NCBI GenBank assembly: GCA_016708585.1
Contig: JADJFK010000005.1
Coordinates: forward strand, 101,373 to 165,372
Length of the DNA: 64,000 nucleotides
Origin: Sulfuritalea sp.
GTDB taxonomy: Bacteria; Pseudomonadota; Gammaproteobacteria; Burkholderiales; Rhodocyclaceae
Reading direction: 5' to 3'
Shown here: piece by piece, positions 43,748-51,600 of the stretch
How positions within the stretch are numbered: position 1 is the stretch's first letter
Layout of the letters: every line of letters begins with the position of its first letter
Made by a program: the position numbers and the translations under genes
Notes under the pieces: generated by a model
Seen by the model: the letters and a program-made list of their open reading frames with translations, nothing else
Database searches by the model: none
Told to the model about the DNA's origin: nothing

Positions 43748-43804
43748 TGCGAACAGTATATGCCAATACTGGCATAGCCGGCAATAAGGTCTTCAATGCA
43801 TCCG

Positions 43805-43904
43805 AAAGTCGGCGCCGACGACACGGCGAAGGCCGGCGCCGGCAGGCCCGGGGCGGAGGAATGTGAAACCCTGACGGAGCCACGGGCCTGCCGGTGACGG
43901 CCGG
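43805..43904 (+). repeat. About 100-bp repeat, copy B (dispersed motif copy 11 plus perfect stem)
   Basis: Positions 43805-43829 carry the motif with one mismatch (A at position 14). A perfect 12-bp inverted repeat, CCGGCAGGCCCG at 43839-43850 and CGGGCCTGCCGG at 43883-43894, encloses a 32-nt loop. GCCGGC can extend the pairing on both sides. The last 34 bases equal those of copy A. It lies 27 bp after the stop of the membrane protein gene. Confidence 0.88.
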
Positions 43905-43930
43905 CGGGACGGCGCTCGGGTCACGGTCAC

Positions 43931-44956
43931 TCACTCCGGCGGCCGGCTGAAGGTGGCGAGCCCCATGCGCTTGGCGCCGGCCAGCCACATCCTGACCCCC
44001 ACGCCCGTCAGCACCGCTTCGGCATCGCGGTTGCGGTAGGGCGACGGCAGGCAGGTATCGGTCGCGGCGGGGAGCGCCTGGCCATCCATCGCGTTGGACT
44101 GCAACACCTTGCCCGAGGCCCAGCGCCGTTCGACCGTCACGAAATCGCGCGGGATGCGTACCGGAAACGTGAAGCCGTCCGGCGTCCAGGTCGGAGCCAG
44201 GGGCATGGCTTGCGGCGTCGACTCCGGCGGCGCCGATGTCCAGTCAGAACGGTGCGTGCTGCCGGCCATGTCGCGCCAATACATGCGCCAGCGCGGGGCA
44301 GGTGCGGCGGCGAGGCGGAAGACATGGAAATCCTCGCCGTCCCGGCACAGGATGCTGCCGGTGCTGTCGCCGGTCTGCAGGTACTGGCCGCCCAGTTCCC
44401 ATTCGATGCGCTCGACCTTGACGCCGGGCGGCGCCTGCCAATGTTCGGTCAGCACCTCGCCGATGTCGGGCAGCAGAAAACGCCGGCGGTCGAGGATGCG
44501 GTGGGCCAGCGGCGTTTCCGCGGCCAGGCTGCGCTGCGCCTGCTGTGCGCCCAGCCCCAGTTGATGCACCCAGGGCGCCGCCATGCCGGCCAGCAGCGCC
44601 GGCAGAATCACCAGCAGCAGGCCGCTGCCGCCGATCGCCGCCGATTCGCCGGCGCTCAGGGCGGGTGTGGCCATGCGCCCGGCAAGCCAGTGCAGGCCGA
44701 AATAGACCAGCGGCCCCAGCGAGAACATCAGCAGGTAGAACGCCGCCAGCGCTTCCGGGCCGCCGACGGCGCGGGCGGGCAGCCACACCGCCGCGGCGGC
44801 GGCGAGGCCGATGGGCAAGCTGGCCAGCCGCACCCCCAGCCAGGCCCCGGCCTTGCCGCGCGCGGCAAAGCGGCGACGCTCGGCGCGCAAGGCCAGGCCG
44901 ACAAGCAGCAGGGCAGCCAGCGCCAGCACGCTCCAGATGACATCCGTTACCGACAT
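43931..44956 (-). CDS. Uncharacterised membrane protein
   Basis: This 341-residue protein has four membrane segments in the first half (about 5-25, 42-62, 70-92 and 107-125). A soluble C-terminal half follows with a WELGGQYLQTGDSTGS stretch and several Trp/Tyr-rich strands, ending in RPPE. A G-rich site lies before the ATG. I do not recognise the family. It stands alone between two copies of the dispersed motif, which suggests an independent module. Confidence 0.7.
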   Translation of the reverse strand: MSVTDVIWSVLALAALLLVGLALRAERRRFAARGKAGAWLGVRLASLPIGLAAAAAVWLPARAVGGPEALAAFYLLMFSLGPLVYFGLHWLAGRMATPALSAGESAAIGGSGLLLVILPALLAGMAAPWVHQLGLGAQQAQRSLAAETPLAHRILDRRRFLLPDIGEVLTEHWQAPPGVKVERIEWELGGQYLQTGDSTGSILCRDGEDFHVFRLAAAPAPRWRMYWRDMAGSTHRSDWTSAPPESTPQAMPLAPTWTPDGFTFPVRIPRDFVTVERRWASGKVLQSNAMDGQALPAATDTCLPSPYRNRDAEAVLTGVGVRMWLAGAKRMGLATFSRPPE

Positions 44957-45057
44957 ATCGATCCCCCCATCGCATTACGCCCGGCCAAGGCGGCAATCTA
45001 ACGGAATTGCGTCAAAGGAACCAATGGGACACGCCTGGCACCGGATTCCCGGCCCGA

Positions 45058-45082
45058 AAAGTCGGCGCCGGCGACACGGCGA
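45058..45082 (+). repeat. Dispersed 25-bp motif, copy 12 (intergenic)
   Basis: This copy matches all 23 defined positions, free bases AC. It lies 57 bp after the HD-GYP stop (minus strand) and about 100 bp upstream of the membrane protein start. A CCGGTGCCGGCCGG stretch follows, echoing the start of copy B's tail. Confidence 0.92.
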
Positions 45083-45139
45083 CGAGACCGGTGCCGGCCG
45101 GCGCGGGACAAAAACCAAACTGATTGCTCGCGGACTGCT

Positions 45140-46360
45140 TCACTGAGGCCGCGTGGCGGCGGACCAGCTGGCTGCCAGGTCCTCGGTGGCGACCGCCACC
45201 ACGTCGCCGTCGAGCACGCCCTTGCCGACAAAGTCATCGAGGATGCCCGAAATTTCCCCGGCGGGCTGGGCCCCGCGATAGGGACGCTCCTGGGCCAGGG
45301 CCTGGAAGACATCGGCCACGGCCACGATGCGCGCTTCCATGCTGAGGCGTCCGCCCTTGTGGCGGAAGGGATAGCCGTGTCCATTCAGCGCCTCATGGTG
45401 GAAGGCCGCCCATTCGGCGATGGTCTCCAGCCCCGGGACATGGCGCAGGATCTGGTAGGTCTCGAAACTGTGGCGTTCCATCACGGAGAATTCGACCGGG
45501 GTGAGGCGGGCGGGCTTCTCGACGATTTCGTCCGGCACGCACAGCTTGCCCACGTCATGCATGAGGCCGGCGATTTCGACCCGGGCCAGGGCGTCTTCGG
45601 GGAAACCCATGCGGCCCGCCAGATGCCGCGCCAACTGGGCGACACCGAGGGAATGGGCCGCGGTGAACGGGCTCTTGGCGTCCACGATGCTCGATACCAG
45701 GCGGGCGACGTGGCGAAAGCGGGGGAAATCGATGGTGACCTGCCAGCTGGCCAGCGGCAACTCGTCCAGCCAGGCCTTCACATGCCGCGGCACCAGGGCA
45801 ATCCAGAAGGCTTCGCTGGTCGCGGCGCCGAGAAAGGCGCGCACCAGCTCCGGCGCCAGCTCGCGCCCGGCCAGCGTCCCGATTTCGTCGCAAATGCATT
45901 CCCGGTGCATCAGCGGATTTGCCAGCCCCTCCCTCAGCAGCAGGCTATCGACCCGGTCGGCGAGCAGGATCAGGTTGCTGTCGACCGCATCGGCCTCGTC
46001 GAGGTCGGATGGCAGCTCCGCCCAGGGGGTATGGTGGTAGCGGACGGCGTTGGCCAGGAGCGAGAGATGGGCGAAGGGCTGCAGCAGCTCGTACCCCCTT
46101 TCGCAATGGACATGCCGGTCGCCGGACTGCGCTTCATGCACCAGCCGCCGGTGCGCCGCCGTCGATGAAACGCCCACGTCATGGAGCAGGCCGGCGCAAA
46201 CGAGTTTGTCGAGCCTCGATTCCGGCAGGCCAAGCAGGATCGCGCTTTCGCGCGCGATCTTTGCGACGCGCTTGCCATGCTGGAAATCATCCACCCCGAC
46301 CAGGTCAAGAGCGTCTGACAGGGCATGCACGGAACTTCTCAAGTCAATTTGCAGGGGCAT
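45140..46360 (-). CDS. HD-GYP domain protein (putative c-di-GMP phosphodiesterase)
   Basis: This protein of about 406 residues has two HD-type regions. The first has HGKRVAKIA, LLHDVG and YHHTPW (about 25-130). The second is a full HD-GYP domain with HSLGVAQLARHLA, GLMHDVGKLCVP, the HHEALNGHGYP motif and IVAVADVFQAL. HD-GYP proteins hydrolyse c-di-GMP, though some are inactive; the catalytic residues appear complete. I start at MPLQIDLRSS (46360), but no good ribosome site is seen and ATGs further upstream are possible. Confidence 0.87.
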   Translation of the reverse strand: MPLQIDLRSSVHALSDALDLVGVDDFQHGKRVAKIARESAILLGLPESRLDKLVCAGLLHDVGVSSTAAHRRLVHEAQSGDRHVHCERGYELLQPFAHLSLLANAVRYHHTPWAELPSDLDEADAVDSNLILLADRVDSLLLREGLANPLMHRECICDEIGTLAGRELAPELVRAFLGAATSEAFWIALVPRHVKAWLDELPLASWQVTIDFPRFRHVARLVSSIVDAKSPFTAAHSLGVAQLARHLAGRMGFPEDALARVEIAGLMHDVGKLCVPDEIVEKPARLTPVEFSVMERHSFETYQILRHVPGLETIAEWAAFHHEALNGHGYPFRHKGGRLSMEARIVAVADVFQALAQERPYRGAQPAGEISGILDDFVGKGVLDGDVVAVATEDLAASWSAATRPQ

Positions 46361-46531
46361 CGATCGTTCGCTCGGAAACGCCGACGAAAAGCTTACCACT
46401 TCCGCATTGGTCCGCATGCGCGGATACGCTGCGTTGCGGGCACGACCACCCCGCCACCGGAGAACGCGGCACACACTCCGGAACAACCGGTGGCGGGCCG
46501 AGCGCGCCGCGCCACCGGGGGTGCTACCCGC

Positions 46532-47020
46532 TCAGGCGGCGAGCCTGACGGCAGAACGGGGGGAACGCGCGGAGCGCTTGGCGACCACCTTCTTCGCCAC
46601 CGGCTTGCGCACCGGGCGCCTGGCGGCTACCTTGCGTACGCGGGTCAGTTCGACCACCTGCGCCGAGACGCGGTGCACGCCCTTGCCCAACAGATCGACG
46701 CCGAACTGCGCGGGGGCGGCCAAGCCCACCTTGTCCAGCACCGGCATGACGCGCTCATCGAGCGCCTGCTCGACGGCATCCCATGCCGCGACCGATTTGT
46801 CGTTGGCGGCAGCCACCGTGGTCTTCAGCAACCGCAGGTTCTGCGCGGCCAGCGTACCGGCCGTCGTGCCGAGTGCAACCCAGACTTTCCTGCCCTGGTC
46901 GCGGGTGACGTAGAGCACGTTCAAGTTGGCCGAAATCACATTGGTGACAGCTTCCTGCATGGTAACCACGACCTGATTGGCGGCCAGTTTCCTGGGGAGC
47001 AGTTTCTTGGTCTTCAGCAT
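46532..47020 (-). CDS. Phasin-like protein with histone-H1-like basic tail
   Basis: This 162-residue protein starts at ATG 47020, seven bases after AAAGGA. The first 120 residues are amphipathic and helical, with phasin-like spacing (VWVALGTTAGTLAAQNLRL). The end is rich in Arg/Lys/Ala/Pro (KVAARRPVRKPVAKKVVAKR), like histone-H1-type or PhaM tails. Such proteins can link polyhydroxyalkanoate granules to the nucleoid. The assignment is from composition and pattern, not a firm family match. Confidence 0.6.
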   Translation of the reverse strand: MLKTKKLLPRKLAANQVVVTMQEAVTNVISANLNVLYVTRDQGRKVWVALGTTAGTLAAQNLRLLKTTVAAANDKSVAAWDAVEQALDERVMPVLDKVGLAAPAQFGVDLLGKGVHRVSAQVVELTRVRKVAARRPVRKPVAKKVVAKRSARSPRSAVRLAA

Positions 47021-47221
47021 GATGTTTCCTTTCATTATCCCGGGCCGGCCACGCGGCCGGTCTTCCAGCGCACCCACTCTAACGACCCTGCGTAGAGCGA
47101 ACACCCTAAACCCATAGGCGACGCCCTCTAAATTCCGGCGCCGCAGGCCTGCCCCGCCGGGGTGCAAGGGGCCCGCTGCGAATCCGTTGCCGGCTGAACG
47201 ATACGCGCGACCGGCCCGGCA

Positions 47222-47246
47222 AAAGTCGGCGCCGGCGGCACGGCGA
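47222..47246 (+). repeat. Dispersed 25-bp motif, copy 13 (intergenic)
   Basis: This copy matches all 23 defined positions, free bases GC. It lies about 200 bp from each flanking gene start, so unlike the other intergenic copies it is not close after a stop codon. Confidence 0.92.
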
Positions 47247-47356
47247 CGATGGTGGGCGCATGCCGCAATTCGGGCTCCGTCAGTTGTCCTGGCTTCCTTG
47301 CCTCGGCCGGCCGGTGAGGTTTGGCATCAATTCTTCGATTCGACCAGCCGGGCTCC

Positions 47357-47362
47357 TATAAT
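47357..47362 (+). promoter_or_regulatory. Candidate -10 box for the glycosyltransferase gene
   Basis: A perfect TATAAT stands out in a GC-rich gap, 58 bp before the ATG at 47421. The matching -35 is weak (TTCGAT about 17 bp upstream), so the promoter call is tentative. Confidence 0.35.
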
Positions 47363-47420
47363 TTCGTCCGGCGGCTCATCCACTGCAGCCCATGCTTGCA
47401 TTGAAACCTGGACCTGACCC

Positions 47421-48668
47421 ATGCGCATACTTTTCATTCACCAGAACTTTCCGGGACAGTTCAAGCTGCTGGCCGCGCATCTCGCGCAGCAGCCGGACCA
47501 TCAAGTGGTGGGCCTGGGAGACGCCGAAAACGTCAGCCGCCAGGCCGGCGCCTTTGCGTTTCCGGTGTTCGGGTATCGGGCGCGGCCACCCAGGAAGAGC
47601 GCCTCGCACCACTACCTCGCCAGCTTCGAGGCCGCCATCCGCCGCGGCCAGGATGTGGTGCTCGCCTGCCAGCAGATGCAGGCCAAGGGATTCGTGCCCG
47701 ACCTGGTCATCGGCCACCCGGCCTGGGGCGAACTTCTGTTCATCAGGGACGTGTTTCCCTCGGCGCGCCTGATCGCCTACTTCGAATTCTTCTATCATGC
47801 CGTCGGCGCCGACGTGGGCTTCGATCCGGAGTTTCCATCCACCGCCGACGACCGCTTCAGGCTGCGCATCCGCAACAGCACGCAGCTCCACGCACTATCG
47901 GAGTGCGATGCCGGCATCAGCCCGACGCTCTGGCAGCGCAGCACCTACCCCGCACGCGAGCAGTCGCGCATCCGGGCGATTCACGAAGGCATCGACCTGG
48001 ACACCGTCCGGCCGGAGCCGGGCGCGACGTTCCGCCTCGCCGGCGGGCAGACACTGACGCGCGCCGACACGGTAATCACCTATGTCAGCCGGCAGCTTGA
48101 GCCGTACCGGGGCTTCCATGTCTTCATGCGCGCCCTGCCCGAACTGCAGCGGCGACTGCCCCATGCCCACTTCGTCATCGTCGGCAGCGACGGCGTGAGC
48201 TACGGCAAGGCGGCGCCCGCGCCGTACCAGCACTACCGGGAACAACTCCTGGCCGAAGTGGGCGGCAGCCTGGACATGGCACGCACGCATTTCGTCGGCC
48301 GCCTGCCCTATGCGGATTACCTGTCGCTGATGCAGGTCAGCCGGCTGCACATCTACCTGACCTATCCGTTCGTGCTGTCATGGTCGATGCTGGAAGCGAT
48401 GGCCTGCGGCGCACCGGTGCTCGGGTCGGCCACCGCGCCGGTGCGGGAAGTCATCCGTGACGGCCACAACGGCTACCTGTTCGACTTCTTCAACCAGGAG
48501 CAACTGGTCGAAAAGGCGCTGGCCGCGCTGGCGCAGGACCAGGCGCAGACCGACGTCGTCCGCCGCAACGCGCGGCAGGAAATCGAATCCCGATTTTCCT
48601 TCAACCGCAACAGCCTGCCCGCCTACCGACAGCTGATCGCCGAAGTGATGAAGCCGGGCAAGCGGTGA
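47421..48668 (+). CDS. GT4-type glycosyltransferase
   Basis: This 415-residue protein starts MRILFIHQNFPGQFKLLA, a GT-B N-terminal Rossmann start. It continues with SRQLEPYRGFHVFMRALPEL (sugar-nucleotide site region) and the C-terminal SWSMLEAMACGAPVLGSATA segment with the EAMACG acidic motif. Retaining GT4 enzymes of this kind build polysaccharides or decorate proteins. It is convergent with the giant adhesin gene, 14 bp apart. A role in glycosylating that adhesin is possible but not shown. Confidence 0.88.
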   Translation: MRILFIHQNFPGQFKLLAAHLAQQPDHQVVGLGDAENVSRQAGAFAFPVFGYRARPPRKSASHHYLASFEAAIRRGQDVVLACQQMQAKGFVPDLVIGHPAWGELLFIRDVFPSARLIAYFEFFYHAVGADVGFDPEFPSTADDRFRLRIRNSTQLHALSECDAGISPTLWQRSTYPAREQSRIRAIHEGIDLDTVRPEPGATFRLAGGQTLTRADTVITYVSRQLEPYRGFHVFMRALPELQRRLPHAHFVIVGSDGVSYGKAAPAPYQHYREQLLAEVGGSLDMARTHFVGRLPYADYLSLMQVSRLHIYLTYPFVLSWSMLEAMACGAPVLGSATAPVREVIRDGHNGYLFDFFNQEQLVEKALAALAQDQAQTDVVRRNARQEIESRFSFNRNSLPAYRQLIAEVMKPGKR

Positions 48669-48682
48669 CCGCAGCCTGCGGC

Positions 48683-51600
48683 TCAGCGCGAGTTACAGAC
48701 CGAACCCGGCACGTTGATCCCGCAGTCGACAACGGAAATGAAGGCCGAGACCTGTTTCTCGGTCGGAGGCGGCTGCGGGTTGAGGGCGTCGACCAGGCCC
48801 CCGCCAGGCTCGACCGATGTGCGAATGAGACGGTCGTCAGTAGCAAAGATGCTGGCGATCGCGCCCGCCGCCGCCGGGTTGCTCACCGTCGCGGGATCCG
48901 TGACGAACAATAGCCCGTCAATGAAACCGATCGCGTAGTTGGATGAAGTCAGGCCGGACGGAGTCACCAGGTAGCTCCCGACGGGCGATGCGACGGTGGC
49001 CGGGGTGGAAAACAGCAGCGACCCGCCCAAATCGGCCAAACCCTCGCCGACGACGAAGCCGGAATAACTTGCGGTAAAGGGCGGATTGGGCGTTCCGGCG
49101 GATTTGCTTTTATCGTCGGCAGTAACCGTGAGCGCCTTGGGCGTGATCTCGCCGATGTTGCCGACCACCGGCCCGGTGATCAGCGTGTAGTTGCTCAGCG
49201 TGGTGCCGACGTTGGCGCTGTAGTCGCCGGCCACCAGCGCCGCCGAGGTCACCGCGCTGCCCGCCGGGTTGGCCGCCACGTTGGCGCCGTTGTCGTAGCT
49301 GCCGGTGGTGTTGGTGATGGTGGCGCCTTCGCCGCCGATGAAGCCGGCGATGCTGTAGTTGGCCGTGCCCAGGTTGGCTACCGTGGCGGTGCCGTCATAG
49401 ACCTTGCTCACGCTGCCGGTGAGGCTGACCGAGGTCAGCGCCTTGGGCGTGATCTCGCCGATGTTGCCGACCACCGGCCCGGTGATCAGCGTGTAGTTGC
49501 TCAGCGTGGTGCCGACGTTGGCGCTGTAGTCGCCGGCCACCAGCGCCGTCGAGGTCACCGCGCTGCCCGCCGGGTTGGCCGCCACGTTGGCGCCGTTGTC
49601 GTAGCTGCCGGTGGTGTTGGTGATGGTGGCGCCTTCGCCGCCGATGAAGCCGGCGATGCTGTAGTTGGCCGTGCCCAGGTTGGCTACCGTGGCGGTGCCG
49701 TCATAGACCTTGCTCACGCTGCCGGTGAGGCTGACCGAGGTCAGCGCCTTGGGCGTGATCTCGCCGATGTTGCCGACCACCGGCCCGGTGATCAGCGTGT
49801 AGTTGCTCAGCGTGGTGCCGACGTTGGCGCTGTAGTCGCCGGCCACCAGCGCCGTCGAGGTCACCGCGCTGCCCGCCGGGTTGGCCGCCACGTTGGCGCC
49901 GTTGTCGTAGCTGCCGGTGGTGTTGGTGATGGTGGCGCCTTCGCCGCCGATGAAGCCGGCGATGCTGTAGTTGGCCGTGCCCAGGTTGGCTACCGTGGCG
50001 GTGCCGTCATAGACCTTGCTCACGCTGCCGGTGAGGCTGACCGAGGTCAGCGCCTTGGGCGTGATCTCGCCGATGTTGCCGACCACCGGCCCGGTGATCA
50101 GCGTGTAGTTGCTCAGCGTGGTGCCGACGTTGGCGCGGTAGTCGCCGGCCACCAGCGCCGTCGAGGTCACCGCGCTGCCCGCCGGGTTGGCCGCCACGTT
50201 GGCGCCGTTGTCGTAGCTGCCGGTGGTGTTGGTGATGGTGGCGCCTTCGCCGCCGATGAAGCCGGCGATGCTGTAGTTGGCCGTGCCCAGGTTGGCTACC
50301 GTGGCGGTGCCGTCATAGACCTTGCTCACGCTGCCGGTGAGGCTGACCGAGGTCAGCGCCTTGGGCGTGATCTCGCCGATGTTGCCGACCACCGGCCCGG
50401 TGATCAGCGTGTAGTTGCTCAGCGTGGTGCCGACGTTGGCGCTGTAGTCGCCGGCCACCAGCGCCGTCGAGGTCACCGCGCTGCCCGCCGGGTTGGCCGC
50501 CACGTTGGCGCCGTTGTCGTAGCTGCCGGTGGTGTTGGTGATGGTGGCGCCTTCGCCGCCGATGAAGCCGGCGATGCTGTAGTTGGCCGTGCCCAGGTTG
50601 GCTACCGTGGCGGTGCCGTCATAGACCTTGCTCACGCTGCCGGTGAGGCTGACCGAGGTCAGCGCCTTGGGCGTGATCTCGCCGATGTTGCCGACCACCG
50701 GCCCGGTGATCAGCGTGTAGTTGCTCAGCGTGGTGCCGACGTTGGCGCTGTAGTCGCCGGCCACCAGCGCCGTCGAGGTCACCGCGCTGCCCGCCGGGTT
50801 GGCCGCCACGTTGGCGCCGTTGTCGTAGCTGCCGGTGGTGTTGGTGATGGTGGCGCCTTCGCCGCCGATGAAGCCGGCGATGCTGTAGTTGGCCGTGCCC
50901 AGGTTGGCTACCGTGGCGGTGCCGTCATAGACCTTGCTCACGCTGCCGGTGAGGCTGACCGAGGTCAGCGCCTTGGGCGTGATCTCGCCGATGTTGCCGA
51001 CCACCGGCCCGGTGATCAGCGTGTAGTTGCTCAGCGTGGTGCCGACGTTGGCGCTGTAGTCGCCGGCCACCAGCGCCGTCGAGGTCACCGCGCTGCCCGC
51101 CGGGTTGGCCGCCACGTTGGCGCCGTTGTCGTAGCTGCCGGTGGTGTTGGTGATGGTGGCGCCTTCGCCGCCGATGAAGCCGGCGATGCTGTAGTTGGCC
51201 GTGCCCAGGTTGGCTACCGTGGCGGTGCCGTCATAGACCTTGCTCACGCTGCCGGTGAGGCTGACCGAGGTCAGCGCCTTGGGCGTGATCTCGCCGATGT
51301 TGCCGACCACCGGCCCGGTGATCAGCGTGTAGTTGCTCAGCGTGGTGCCGACGTTGGCGCTGTAGTCGCCGGCCACCAGCGCCGTCGAGGTCACCGCGCT
51401 GCCCGCCGGGTTGGCCGCCACGTTGGCGCCGTTGTCGTAGCTGCCGGTGGTGTTGGTGATGGTGGCGCCTTCGCCGCCGATGAAGCCGGCGATGCTGTAG
51501 TTGGCCGTGCCCAGGTTGGCTACCGTGGCGGTGCCGTCATAGACCTTGCTCACGCTGCCGGTGAGGCTGACCGAGGTCAGCGCCTTGGGCGTGATCTCGC

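Larger units (their letters stand above)
47021..47420. other. 400-bp intergenic region between divergent genes
   Basis: No convincing gene is seen; open frames here are short and of shadow composition. It should carry the promoters of the phasin-like gene (minus) and the glycosyltransferase (plus). It holds a full copy of the dispersed motif at 47222-47246 and a TATAAT box at 47357-47362. Confidence 0.7.

Noticed and set aside
42304..43904. Integron attC sites
   Set aside because: The repeats form hairpins and flank toxin-antitoxin genes, but they lack the GTTRRRY/RYYYAAC core boxes and no integrase is in the window.
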